Source: Ferrimonas futtsuensis DSM 18154 (GTDB lineage: Bacteria > Pseudomonadota > Gammaproteobacteria > Enterobacterales > Shewanellaceae). From it: a stretch of DNA of 64,000 nucleotides. Location of the stretch: assembly GCF_000422645.1 (NCBI RefSeq), contig NZ_AUGL01000022.1, positions 1-64,000 of the forward strand. Direction: 5' to 3'. Both the position numbers and the translations under genes were made by a program. Shown piece by piece: positions 35,650 through 44,131 of the stretch. The notes beneath the pieces are model-generated. The model worked only from the letters and a program-made list of their open reading frames with translations, made no database searches and was not told where the DNA came from. Within the stretch, counting starts at the first letter, position 1; every line of letters starts with the position of its first letter.

Positions 35650-36683
35650 GCAGTCAGCTCCTCATGCTGTTCGACTCGGGGAAAGGTCAGGGTAAATTGG
35701 CTGCCCTGTCCGGGCAGGGAGGCCAGGCTGACGGTGCCGTCGTGGGCCCGGCAGATGGACTGGAGTACCGCCAACCCCAGGCCGGTGCCATTGGCCTTGG
35801 TGGTGAAAAAGGGGGTCATCGCCTGGCGCTGCTGCTCCGGGGTCATCCCCTTGCCATTGTCCGCCACCTGGATCACCACCCGGCCCTTGAGTTCGCTGGT
35901 GCTGATGCGCAAGGCGGTGGCTTCCGCTTCCAGGGCGTTATTCACCAGGTTCTGCAAGGCGCCCTGCAGGGCATTGGCGTTGGCCAGGATGCAGGCATCA
36001 ACGTCCACCGCCAAGCTCAGGTCGGCATGACGCTGAGCCAGCACCGCCTCGCAGCTGCTCCTTAGCTCCTCCAGCAGGGCGGACACTGTCACCGGTTCGC
36101 TCTTGTGGGTATGGCCGCCACGGGCAAACAGCAGCAGATCGTTGACCCGCTGCTCCAGCTCACCCAGCCTGGCCATCAGCTTCTGCTGGAAGCGGCTGCG
36201 GCCGGCCTCGTCCAACTGGGGGCTGGAGAGGTTGGCCCCGTAGAGCAGCGCGGCAGAGAGGGGGGTGCGGATCTGGTGAGCCAGAGACGCCGCCATCTTG
36301 CCCAGAGCGGACAGGCGCTCCATATGGGAGACATTACGCTGCAGGGTGCGGGTTTCGGTGAGGTCGGTGAGCATCAGCAACTGGCCGGATTCCGGCGTCA
36401 GGGAGCGGGTGGTCAGGCTGACACGGCGACCGTTTTTCAGGGAAACTTCGTGACCGTCGTCGGCCCGGGGGGCAAACGCCGAGTCAATGATTTGACGCCA
36501 GGGCCGCCCTTCCAGCTCCATCCCCAGCAACTCCACCGCCGCCGGGTTGGCTTGCTCGATCACCCCCATGTCATTGAGCAGCAGAACGCCTGCGGGCAAA
36601 CACTGCATCAGGTGGTGCAACCGGCTCTCCGCCTGATTCTCAGGTCTCTCGCGGGGCTCTGGGGTGATTTGGCTTAACGCCAT
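35646..36683 (-). CDS. flrB: FlrB (FleS), sensor kinase for FlrC
   Basis: The 345-residue cytosolic kinase has no membrane segment. It has a PAS domain (about 20-105), HisKA with the phosphorylated His136 in ASLAHQIRTPLSAALLYG, and HATPase (N box LVNNALEAEA, G1 ADNGKGM, G2 NGTGLGLAVLQ). It pairs with FlrC next door. The signal it senses is thought to relate to basal-body completion, which is family knowledge. Confidence 0.95.
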   Translation of the reverse strand: MALSQITPEPRERPENQAESRLHHLMQCLPAGVLLLNDMGVIEQANPAAVELLGMELEGRPWRQIIDSAFAPRADDGHEVSLKNGRRVSLTTRSLTPESGQLLMLTDLTETRTLQRNVSHMERLSALGKMAASLAHQIRTPLSAALLYGANLSSPQLDEAGRSRFQQKLMARLGELEQRVNDLLLFARGGHTHKSEPVTVSALLEELRSSCEAVLAQRHADLSLAVDVDACILANANALQGALQNLVNNALEAEATALRISTSELKGRVVIQVADNGKGMTPEQQRQAMTPFFTTKANGTGLGLAVLQSICRAHDGTVSLASLPGQGSQFTLTFPRVEQHEELTA

Positions 36684-36732
36684 GTAGTCGTCCTGTCAAA
36701 AATTCGTAAATGGTCACGCAACGCACAAAATG

Positions 36733-36748
36733 TGCAGGTTCCATGCCA
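36733..36748 (-). promoter_or_regulatory. Sigma-54 promoter of flrBC
   Basis: TGGCATGGAACCTGCA fits TGGCAYR-N4-TTGCW with one mismatch, 50 bases before flrB and just beyond the flrA terminator. It agrees with FlrA-dependent expression of flrBC. Confidence 0.8.
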
Positions 36749-36778
36749 GATATTGGTGGAGAGTGGCGGCCAGCATAC

Positions 36779-36816
36779 AAAAAAAGGCTTTCCGATCGAG
36801 ACCGGAAAGCCTTTTT
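36779..36816 (-). terminator. Rho-independent terminator of flrA
   Basis: AAAGGCTTTCCG pairs with CGGAAAGCCTTT around an 8-base loop, with T runs. It lies 14 bases beyond the flrA stop. Confidence 0.9.
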
Positions 36817-36829
36817 CTGTGATCTGGGT

Positions 36830-38263
36830 TCAGGACTTGCCGAGTCCGTACTTGCGCATCTTCTCAACCAGGGTGGTACGACGCATGCCCAGCATCTCGG
36901 CCGCTTTGGCCACCACGCTGTTTTGCTGCTCCAGCGCCTGGCGGATCATCTCCACCTCCAGGTCTGCCAGCATGTCCTTGAGGTTGACCCCATCTTCGGG
37001 CAGTTCGGAGGAGAAGCGCTGTTCCGGCAGCTCCACCGGCTCTTCCCCGGAGAACAGGGCCGCCAGGGCATCGCGCTCCTGCAGCTCTTCCGGATACTCG
37101 GGAGAAAACTGGGGCACATCAACATGACGGTATTTCATCGGCAGATCGTTCACATCCACCAGGCTGTTGGGGTAGAGGATCACCATCCGTTCCACCAGAT
37201 TGGACAGCTCGCGGACATTGCCGGACCAGGGGTGGGCGGTCAGGGACTCGACAGCGCGCATGGTAAAGCGAACGGCGCCCTTGCCCTCCCCTTCCAGGCG
37301 GCTCACCAACTCCTGCAGCAACAGAGGGATATCCTCTTTGCGCTCAGACAGGGCGGGCATCTCGATGGGGAACACATTGAGTCGGTAGAACAGGTCCTCA
37401 CGGAACCGGCCCTTCTCGATCATCTGCTCCAGATTCTGGTGGGTGGCGGCAACGATGCGCACATCCGCCTGCAGAGGCTTGGTGCCACCAACACGTTCGA
37501 AGGTTTTCTCCTGCAGCACACGCAACAGCTTCACCTGCATATGAGCAGGCATGTCGCCAATCTCGTCCAGGAACAGGGTGCCGCCCTCGGCCATCTCGAA
37601 GCGGCCCTTGCGGGTGCCGATGGCGCCGGTGAAGGCGCCCTTCTCATGGCCGAACAGCTCACTCTCCAGCAGCTCGGCAGGAATGGCTCCACAGTTCACC
37701 GGGATGAAGGGACCATTACGACGCTTGGAGAGATAGTGAACATTGCGGGCCACCACCTCTTTGCCGGTGCCGGACTGGCCGGTCACCAACACGGTGGCTT
37801 CGGTCTCCGCCACCTGAGACATCAGATGACGCACTTCGGCAATGGCTTCACTGCGCCCCACCAGGCTGCGGAACAGCTTGGTCTGGTTGGCGCTGGTGGG
37901 AGCAACTTCATGCCGGGTACGGTTGTACACCTGGCAGTAATGCAGCATCTCGGTCAGTTGGGCGTAACTGAACGGCAGGGCGATCTCGCCGACCAGATTG
38001 GCCATCTCCTGAGGACGGGCATCCAGGCACAGGAAGGGCTGGTGAGGAAACTCCCGGAGCACGCCGATGGCGGTCTCTTTGTCTTCCTCAGTGTTGTGCC
38101 CAAAGATCACACTTCGGTATCGCTCGGCATCGGAGAGCCGTCCGGGGAGATCCCCCATTTTAACGGCTTCAACGGTTTCACCCAGGAAGTTAAGCAAAAA
38201 GTTTAGTTGTTGGAACCTCTCCTGGTTCCAATCCACTAATAATATGCTTTGTTCTGTCTGCAT
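36830..38263 (-). CDS. flrA: FlrA (FleQ), master sigma-54 activator of the flagellar cascade
   Basis: The 477-residue activator has an atypical FleQ N-terminal domain (1-115) lacking the receiver Asp, then AAA+ (Walker [28 protein letters not shown], Walker [14 protein letters not shown]) and a C-terminal helix-turn-helix ([20 protein letters not shown]). FlrA starts the cascade and is restrained by FlhG; in some relatives it binds cyclic di-GMP. It stands alone, between fliS and flrB. Confidence 0.96.
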   Translation of the reverse strand: MQTEQSILLVDWNQERFQQLNFLLNFLGETVEAVKMGDLPGRLSDAERYRSVIFGHNTEEDKETAIGVLREFPHQPFLCLDARPQEMANLVGEIALPFSYAQLTEMLHYCQVYNRTRHEVAPTSANQTKLFRSLVGRSEAIAEVRHLMSQVAETEATVLVTGQSGTGKEVVARNVHYLSKRRNGPFIPVNCGAIPAELLESELFGHEKGAFTGAIGTRKGRFEMAEGGTLFLDEIGDMPAHMQVKLLRVLQEKTFERVGGTKPLQADVRIVAATHQNLEQMIEKGRFREDLFYRLNVFPIEMPALSERKEDIPLLLQELVSRLEGEGKGAVRFTMRAVESLTAHPWSGNVRELSNLVERMVILYPNSLVDVNDLPMKYRHVDVPQFSPEYPEELQERDALAALFSGEEPVELPEQRFSSELPEDGVNLKDMLADLEVEMIRQALEQQNSVVAKAAEMLGMRRTTLVEKMRKYGLGKS

Positions 38264-38384
38264 TACTTATCTTCCGACCACAGCTACATCGTGGGAAATC
38301 AATCAAGAAGCTGCTTAAAAACAGCCTTTATATCGGGCTCCTCGGCTAATTTCACCTCAATGGGTGAACGCAGGGAGTCCGGTT

Positions 38385-38412
38385 ATTGTAATGGGAAAGT
38401 AGGCATTAGCAA
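38385..38412 (-). promoter_or_regulatory. Candidate sigma-70 promoter of flrA
   Basis: TTGCTA (-35), a 16-base spacer and TACAAT (-10) lie about 120 bases before flrA. Neither a sigma-54 nor a sigma-28 pattern is seen in this gap, which fits the master regulator being made by the housekeeping polymerase. Confidence 0.5.
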
Positions 38413-38462
38413 GCAACCCATCCTCCTGACGCTTAATAAGCGGTCAGAAATCAAGGTTGCTT
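38411..38462. repeat. Nested inverted repeats between fliS and flrA
   Basis: Outer arms AAGCAACC/GGTTGCTT (38411-38418 and 38455-38462) enclose an inner palindrome CTGACGCTTA/TAAGCGGTCAG (38426-38447) with one bulged base. No T run follows, so an ordinary terminator is unlikely. It touches the candidate flrA -35 box. Confidence 0.55.
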
Positions 38463-38470
38463 AAATGTGA

Positions 38471-38872
38471 TCATGCGGGCTGCTTAATATTGTGATGCTC
38501 GGCAGGGATCGCATCCCAGCCCTCTTTCACGGTCTTGAGCAGGTCAATGACTTCGTCTATGGTGGCGGCGTCGGACTCAGCGTTGGCTTCGGCAATGCGA
38601 CGCAACATGTAGTCGTAGAGAGCGTCCAGGTTAGCGGCGACCTCACCGCCCTTCTGGTGATCCAGAGAGGCTTTCAGGTGGGTGATGATCTCCATGGTGC
38701 GACCGAGGAGCTCTCCCTTCTTGGCAACCTGATTGGAGTCCATGGCCATCTTGGCTTGCAGCAGTTTGTCGATGCTGCCACCCAGCAGCAGCTGCACCAC
38801 CTTATGGGGCGAAGCTTCGGCTTTCTGGCTCTCTACGTTTACCTGGCGGTAGGCTTTCAGGGATCCACGCAT
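38471..38872 (-). CDS. fliS: FliS, flagellin chaperone
   Basis: The 133-residue four-helix protein (AYRQVNVESQKAEASPHKVV, LLLGGSIDKLLQAKMAM, LDALYDYMLRRIAEAN) is a clear FliS, which caps flagellin's C-terminus before export. It follows the FliT-like gene by 1 base. Confidence 0.95.
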   Translation of the reverse strand: MRGSLKAYRQVNVESQKAEASPHKVVQLLLGGSIDKLLQAKMAMDSNQVAKKGELLGRTMEIITHLKASLDHQKGGEVAANLDALYDYMLRRIAEANAESDAATIDEVIDLLKTVKEGWDAIPAEHHNIKQPA

Positions 38873-38873
38873 G

Positions 38874-39194
38874 TTACTTTCCTAATTCTACATTCTGATA
38901 GACGGAGACTTGCTGACGCCCCTTGCGGTAGCCGCCGAGGGAATCGCGTTGCTTGTCGAGTTGGGCCTTGCCGCGCTTGGCAAGGGCCCGGGTAATATCC
39001 AGCTGGAGCTTAATCCACTCCCGATCTTGTGCCAGCTCGGTGTCCAGCAGTTCTCCGAGGCAGGCACGACGCTCTTCGATGCGCTGATTAAGCTGTGGCA
39101 GAAGCTCTTCACGGCCATCCACGTCCGCTTCGGCAATCTGCTCAAGCAGACTGGAGATGGTCTGGGTGATCGCTTCCAGTTGCTGCTGACTCAT
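38874..39194 (-). CDS. FliT/FlaI-like small flagellar chaperone
   Basis: The 106-residue helical protein (MSQQQLEAITQTISSLLEQI) lies between fliD and fliS, the place held by flaI in Vibrio and fliT in enterics. FliT-type proteins chaperone FliD. Sequence similarity is hard to judge by eye, so the call rests mostly on size, helical pattern and position. It overlaps fliD by 4 bases. Confidence 0.65.
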   Translation of the reverse strand: MSQQQLEAITQTISSLLEQIAEADVDGREELLPQLNQRIEERRACLGELLDTELAQDREWIKLQLDITRALAKRGKAQLDKQRDSLGGYRKGRQQVSVYQNVELGK

Positions 39195-40549
39195 GAGGTT
39201 TTCCTGGTGAATCCTGGCAGGGCTTCGAATCTGGAGGCCAGATCGGCACTCTGTGCATTCAAAGAGGCGACCGCCGCATCCATGGCATTGAACTGCTTGT
39301 ACAGGCGGTTTTCATAACTCTTCATCCTGGTGGCCAGGTTGGTGCGCTCATCGGTGATTCGGTCCAGCTGACTCTTGAGGCTGGTATCCCGTCCCTCGAT
39401 GATGCCGCCAGACTGGACATAGGCCTCCAGTGTGGTATCCAGCTTAGCCGCCAGGCCGGTGTCCTCTGTGGTGAACAGCTCCATCACCGCAGTGGCGTCG
39501 TTCTTCAGGGCGGCATCCAGCTTATCTTCATCGATCTCCAGCTTGCCATACCGGTCCGTGGAGACACCGAACATGGACAGGGACTTGGCACCGTCTGAGG
39601 TATCGTAGGTGCTGCCCAGCAAGCCGCGCATCTGACTCTGAATAGAGCGGGGCAAGGCATCCCCCTGGAGGGCTCCGGCCTGCTTGGTGTCGGCGTTGTA
39701 TCCGCTCAGGTCGGACACTGTGGTCATCATCTCGTTGTAGGCTTCGACAAAGGCCTCAATGTTCTTCTTGACCGCACCCGTGTCGTTGCTGATGGTCACC
39801 TTGGTGGTTTCCCCCACTTCCGCCTTTTTCAGGTCCAGGCTCACCCCCTGGATCGCCTTATCGACGGTGTTGCTGGAGGAGGTCACCTTGAGGCCATCGA
39901 TGTAGACGATGGAGTCTTTGGCCGCCTGAATCTGTGAGGTGGCATCGAATACCGCCGTCAGTCCGGCGTCGCCGGAGGAGGTCACACTGATGTTGTTGGC
40001 GGTCCCGGTCTCATCAGACGTCATCACCAGGCGACTGCCGGTGTCATCGGTCACTATGGTGGCGGTGATGCCGGTATTGTCGTCGGCATCATTGATCTTC
40101 TTCATGATGTCCTGCATGGAGTCGGTGGCTTCCACAGCAACAACGAAGCTCTCCCCGCCCACATCCAGGGTCAGGGAGCCGGCACCCAGAGCCGCGGTAA
40201 CGTCGGCCACAGAACCCGTACCCACTTTCTGACTCTCCGCCAGCTGCTCCACCTGAACGTTGTAGCTGCCGGTCACCGCATCTTTGTCTGCCGTGGCCGT
40301 GAGGAAGTCCGCCTGGCTCAGTGACACCTTGCGCTTATCGAACTCATCGGCGCTGGCGAGCTTCTCCAAGGAGTCCTGGAAGCTGCTCATGGCGCTCTTA
40401 ATGGAGCCGATGGCGGAGATCTCCGACTGAACATTGGCCTCTTTCAGGTTCAGAGAGGCTTCCTTTGGCGCCCTCTCTGCATTGACCAATGCACTTACGA
40501 TTCCGTTGATGTCCAGGCCTGATCCCAAGCCCACTGCGGTTAAGCCCAT
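39191..40549 (-). CDS. fliD: FliD, filament cap
   Basis: FliD pentamers cap the growing filament. The 452-residue protein has the N-terminal GLTAVGLGSGLDINGIVSAL signature, a variable middle and a C-terminal coiled coil (LDRITDERTNLATRMKSYEN). It is co-transcribed with flaG from a sigma-28 promoter. Confidence 0.96.
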   Translation of the reverse strand: MGLTAVGLGSGLDINGIVSALVNAERAPKEASLNLKEANVQSEISAIGSIKSAMSSFQDSLEKLASADEFDKRKVSLSQADFLTATADKDAVTGSYNVQVEQLAESQKVGTGSVADVTAALGAGSLTLDVGGESFVVAVEATDSMQDIMKKINDADDNTGITATIVTDDTGSRLVMTSDETGTANNISVTSSGDAGLTAVFDATSQIQAAKDSIVYIDGLKVTSSSNTVDKAIQGVSLDLKKAEVGETTKVTISNDTGAVKKNIEAFVEAYNEMMTTVSDLSGYNADTKQAGALQGDALPRSIQSQMRGLLGSTYDTSDGAKSLSMFGVSTDRYGKLEIDEDKLDAALKNDATAVMELFTTEDTGLAAKLDTTLEAYVQSGGIIEGRDTSLKSQLDRITDERTNLATRMKSYENRLYKQFNAMDAAVASLNAQSADLASRFEALPGFTRKTS

Positions 40550-40587
40550 GCTGTTACCCCTGCTCCGCTCCCGCCCGGGAGAGTGAG

Positions 40588-40977
40588 TTAAATCGTATCT
40601 TTGACCAAGAGCCCACTGGCCTCTGACATGCGGGCGGCAAGTTCCAGCACCTCTTCGGAAGGAATTTGCCGGATCACATCGCCACTCTTTGCCTCAACCA
40701 CCTTCACCACACTGCGATTGGTGTCTTCATCAATGTGGAAGCGAATGTCCTTATCGATGGAGTTAAAGAACTCGTTCATGCCCCGTGTTGCCTCGGCCAC
40801 ACGCTCATCCATCGCCTCTTTGGCTGCCTCTCCGGCCTTGGAGGTTGCGGTGACCGCGTCTGCGGCCACCACCTCTGTCTGTTGTGCTTTGACCGCCTGT
40901 TGCTCGGCGGCAAACTCTGGTTTTACGGAAGATGTAGCAACTGCTGTGCCAACCGCACTCGTGATGGTGCTATCCAT
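40588..40977 (-). CDS. flaG: FlaG, filament-length related protein
   Basis: The 129-residue protein has an Ala/Thr/Val-rich N-terminal half and the conserved FlaG C-terminus (IRFHIDEDTNRSVVKVVEAK, IRQIPSEEVLELAARM). FlaG proteins affect filament length; the mechanism is unclear. It lies upstream of fliD as in Vibrio. Confidence 0.92.
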   Translation of the reverse strand: MDSTITSAVGTAVATSSVKPEFAAEQQAVKAQQTEVVAADAVTATSKAGEAAKEAMDERVAEATRGMNEFFNSIDKDIRFHIDEDTNRSVVKVVEAKSGDVIRQIPSEEVLELAARMSEASGLLVKDTI

Positions 40978-41094
40978 GGTCCCGGTTCCTCTTCAGATAG
41001 CCTTAAATAAAGACGGCACCTACCGTCCCCTGCCTCTGGCCCTCTCCGTCAATGGTTTGACACCCAGGAAAGGTCCTACCGCTGTCACTGAGGT

Positions 41095-41121
41095 TATCGG
41101 CCAACTTAGCACAAGCTTTAA
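41095..41121 (-). promoter_or_regulatory. Sigma-28 promoter of flaG-fliD operon
   Basis: TAAAGCTT, an 11-base spacer and GCCGATAA match the FliA consensus (TAAAGTTT-N11-GCCGATAA) almost fully, about 120 bases before flaG. Confidence 0.9.
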
Positions 41122-41152
41122 CCCTTTTTTCTCTTTGTAAATTAGAGGCATA

Positions 41153-41180
41153 AAAAAGCCCGGCAGAGCCGGGCTTTTTC
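41153..41180 (-). terminator. Flagellin terminator
   Basis: AAAAGCCCGGC/GCCGGGCTTTT stem with a 3-base loop and T runs on both sides, 16 bases beyond the flagellin stop. It may act in both directions. Confidence 0.92.
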
Positions 41181-41195
41181 TGAGGTCGCTTGCTG

Positions 41196-42659
41196 TTACA
41201 GCAGGGACAGGGCTGCGGAAGGCAGCTGGTTGGCCTGGGCCAGCATCGCAGAGGAGGACTGAGACAGAACCTGCTGCTTGGACAGCTCGGCGGTTTCCTT
41301 GGCGAAGTCCACGTCCTGGATACGGCTACGGGCGTCAGTCACGTTGGTCTGAATGTTACCCAGGTTGTTGATGGTGTGGTTCAGACGATTCTGAGTCGCA
41401 CCCAGGTCAGCACGTTGGGTGTCGATCATCGCGATGGCGGAATCGATGATGTCGATGGCGCTCTGGGCACCGTCAGCGGTGGAGATGTCTACGCTGTCCA
41501 CGGAGGTCAGGGTAGAACCGGTGATGGTGGTGGCCGGAGACACGGTGTCGGTGGTAGAAGTGGTGCTGAACGCATCCTGAGACTTCAGCTGAATGGTTCC
41601 GCCTACCGTGGTGGAGTCGTTACCAGCGCCGGTCAATGTAACAGTGTTGTTATCATTGCCATCAAAGTCAACCGCAGTGATATCAACAGTCTTGGTGGTA
41701 CCGGAGTTGTTGAAATCTTCAATCTCGATGTTACCGCCGTCGGCGTCGGTCATCACCAGGGCGCCGTTCTCATCGATGGCCGCGGTCACACCGGTGGTAT
41801 CAGTCTTGGCGTTAACGGCCTCGGCGATGCCGCTCAGGTCATCCTTGTCAGCCACGGCCACGGAGATACCAGTGCCATTCAAATCGAAGGACACCTGACC
41901 TGCGTCACCCAGGCTGTCCATCTTCAGAGTGGTCTTGGCGTCAGCTTCAACACCGGTGGCCGCGGTCTCTTTGTTGATGGCGGCGGCGATGGTCTCGGCG
42001 CTGTCGCTCAGGCTAACTGAGATATCCTTAGACTCTGTACCGCTGATGGTCAGGGTGGTGGCGGTCACGCCGTTTACCGGAGAAGTAGTACCAGCGGCAG
42101 CTGCAGCACCCAGACCGGCAGAGGCACCTTCCAATGTCTGACTGTTGTAACCGATGGCCTTGGCACCGGTGTTCTTCAGGCTAATGCCGATGGTTTCGTT
42201 GGCGTTGGCGCCAATCTGGAAGGACTGGGTGCCGTAGGAGCCGTCCAGCAGCTTCTGGCCACCGAACACGGTGGTGTCGGCGATACGAGTCAGTTCGGTC
42301 TGCAGAGCGGAGATCTCTTTCTGCATGGACGCACGGTCTTCCGCAGCGTTGGAGCCGTTGGCGGACTGCAGGGACAGGTCACGCATACGCTGCAGGATGT
42401 TGGTGGACTCCTGCATGGCACCTTCAGCGGTCTGGGCGATGGAGATACCGTCGTTGGCGTTACGCATTGCCACATCCAGACCGTTGATCTGGCTGGTCAT
42501 ACGGTTGGAGATCTGCAGACCTGCGGCGTCGTCCTTGGCGGAGTTGATGCGCATGCCAGAAGCCAGACGCTCCATGGAGGTTTGGGTTGCGCTGTTGGCC
42601 TTATTCAGGTTGCTCTGGGCCTGCATGGAAGTGACGTTGGTATTTACACTTAAAGCCAT
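41196..42659 (-). CDS. fliC: Flagellin
   Basis: The 487-residue filament protein has conserved D0/D1 ends: [40 protein letters not shown] at the N-terminus, and [20 protein letters not shown] with terminal LPSAALSLL at the C-terminus. The middle (about 165-390) is Thr/Asp/Gly-rich and variable, with few Lys or aromatic residues. This is the only flagellin gene in the window; many polar flagellates carry several, which may lie elsewhere. It has its own sigma-28 promoter and terminators on both sides. Confidence 0.97.
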   Translation of the reverse strand: MALSVNTNVTSMQAQSNLNKANSATQTSMERLASGMRINSAKDDAAGLQISNRMTSQINGLDVAMRNANDGISIAQTAEGAMQESTNILQRMRDLSLQSANGSNAAEDRASMQKEISALQTELTRIADTTVFGGQKLLDGSYGTQSFQIGANANETIGISLKNTGAKAIGYNSQTLEGASAGLGAAAAAGTTSPVNGVTATTLTISGTESKDISVSLSDSAETIAAAINKETAATGVEADAKTTLKMDSLGDAGQVSFDLNGTGISVAVADKDDLSGIAEAVNAKTDTTGVTAAIDENGALVMTDADGGNIEIEDFNNSGTTKTVDITAVDFDGNDNNTVTLTGAGNDSTTVGGTIQLKSQDAFSTTSTTDTVSPATTITGSTLTSVDSVDISTADGAQSAIDIIDSAIAMIDTQRADLGATQNRLNHTINNLGNIQTNVTDARSRIQDVDFAKETAELSKQQVLSQSSSAMLAQANQLPSAALSLL

Positions 42660-42737
42660 GATGTCTTCCTCGTTAACTCGGGCGTTATTGCCTAATTGTC
42701 GCGCCGAGTTGTGTGGCGCGTCCTGGTTTCAATTAGG

Positions 42738-42764
42738 GTATCGGCGGCGTTTTTCAGTCCTTTA
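42738..42764 (-). promoter_or_regulatory. Sigma-28 promoter of flagellin
   Basis: TAAAGGAC, 11 bases and GCCGATAC lie 79 bases before the start codon, with an A/T-rich stretch further upstream that could act as an UP element. Confidence 0.88.
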
Positions 42765-42841
42765 GCCCTTTTTGCATTTTTTCCAAAAAAAACACAAAAG
42801 AAAGATTACCGTTAATTTTCAATGACTTATTTGCACACATG

Positions 42842-42901
42842 AAAAAAGCCACTGTAACCAGACACAATCGCGTTCGATTTTGTGATCCAGTTAACAGTGG
42901 C
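42842..42901 (-). terminator. Long-stem terminator of flgL
   Basis: GCCACTGTTAAC...CACAAAATCG folds against CGATTGTG...TTACAGTGGC in a stem of over 20 bp with small mismatches, followed by six T, 16 bases after flgL. Confidence 0.88.
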
Positions 42902-42916
42902 TCTGGCGGTCGAGCT

Positions 42917-44122
42917 CTAGATGAAGTCGAACAGTGTGGTGCTGTTGACCCGGCCAAAGGTCTGAGTCAGGGCATTCATTGCCAGGGTCTGGCGCTCAAA
43001 CTCGGAGATGGCCGCGGCGTAGTCCAGATCTTCCAGATTGGATTTCACCCCTTCTGACACCAGCTTCATGTCCGAGTGCTGATTTTCGAAGGTCTCCAGG
43101 GCCTTCATGCGGTTACCCACCTCGGCACGCACCCCGGTGGCGTGATTGAACACCTCGGTGATGTCACCCAGCAGCTGACCATACTCCGCCTGGGCCTGGG
43201 GACTCTTCAGCCCCTCCTCCGACTCCAGCATCTCGATGGCGCGGTTGATGATACTGAAGGGATCCCGGCTCTCCTGCTCCGCCATGGAAAGGCTGTCACC
43301 GATGCTGGGATCGCCACTGATGGTCACTTCGATGCCATCGAACGCCAGTGGCTGAGTGGGGTCAAACGCGGTAGGGCCGGTCACCAGAGTGCCGCCATCG
43401 TCATAGACCTCGTAAGCCACATTGCCGGCACCGTCATCAACAAAATCAAAACGGTAGCCCGGTGCCTGGGTCAGTGCCGGATTGACCACCTCGGCGCTTT
43501 CCACAAAGAACTTCTCGGTCATGGTGGCGCCGGCATAGTCGGCCTGATAGTCACCGCTGGCGATGGGCACATTAAAGAACACCTCGTCACCGGGGTCGTT
43601 CACCGGCAGGGTCACTCCGTCGCCGATGGTGGCGGTACGCTGACCGGAGTTGCCCACGTAGGTCACCACGCCGCCCGCATTCACAAAGGGCTGAGTGTCG
43701 CTGGCGGTGCCGGCGAACAGATAGTTGCCCGACTCATCCTGACTGTTGGCCAGAGACACCAGGGCATCCAGATTGGAGCGCAGATCGCTGGCGTGAACCT
43801 TGCGGCTGTCCCAGGAGAGAGAACCGTCGTTCCCCTCCAGCATAATATCCTTCATGCCCATCACCAGGGTCTCGTAGGAGGCCAAATAAGGTTCCTCCTG
43901 TGACAACCGGTTGTTGGCCAGGTTGATGTTGGCCTCGTACTGAGCCAGAACCGCAGATTGCTGCTTGAGGTTCTCGATGGCGATGTTGGCCACAGGATCA
44001 TCGGCGGCGGTGCTCACCTCTTTGCCACTGGAGAGCTTCTGAAGCGTCTTGTTGTTCTGCGATTGCAAGTTGGTCAGGTTGTTGGTGTTCAGGTTATAGA
44101 ACTGAAAGGTGGAAACGCGCAT
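42917..44122 (-). CDS. flgL: FlgL, hook-filament junction protein
   Basis: The 401-residue protein has flagellin-like ends: MRVSTFQFYNLNTNNLTNLQ and KLSSGKEVSTAADDPVA near the N-terminus, and YAAAISEFERQTLAMNALTQ near the C-terminus. It links the filament to FlgK. It starts 9 bases after flgK. Confidence 0.95.
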   Translation of the reverse strand: MRVSTFQFYNLNTNNLTNLQSQNNKTLQKLSSGKEVSTAADDPVANIAIENLKQQSAVLAQYEANINLANNRLSQEEPYLASYETLVMGMKDIMLEGNDGSLSWDSRKVHASDLRSNLDALVSLANSQDESGNYLFAGTASDTQPFVNAGGVVTYVGNSGQRTATIGDGVTLPVNDPGDEVFFNVPIASGDYQADYAGATMTEKFFVESAEVVNPALTQAPGYRFDFVDDGAGNVAYEVYDDGGTLVTGPTAFDPTQPLAFDGIEVTISGDPSIGDSLSMAEQESRDPFSIINRAIEMLESEEGLKSPQAQAEYGQLLGDITEVFNHATGVRAEVGNRMKALETFENQHSDMKLVSEGVKSNLEDLDYAAAISEFERQTLAMNALTQTFGRVNSTTLFDFI

Positions 44123-44131
44123 CCCCGCCCC

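Noticed and set aside
36710-38206. 498-residue open frame opposite flrA
   Set aside because: Antisense shadow that also crosses the flrA terminator and flrB promoter.
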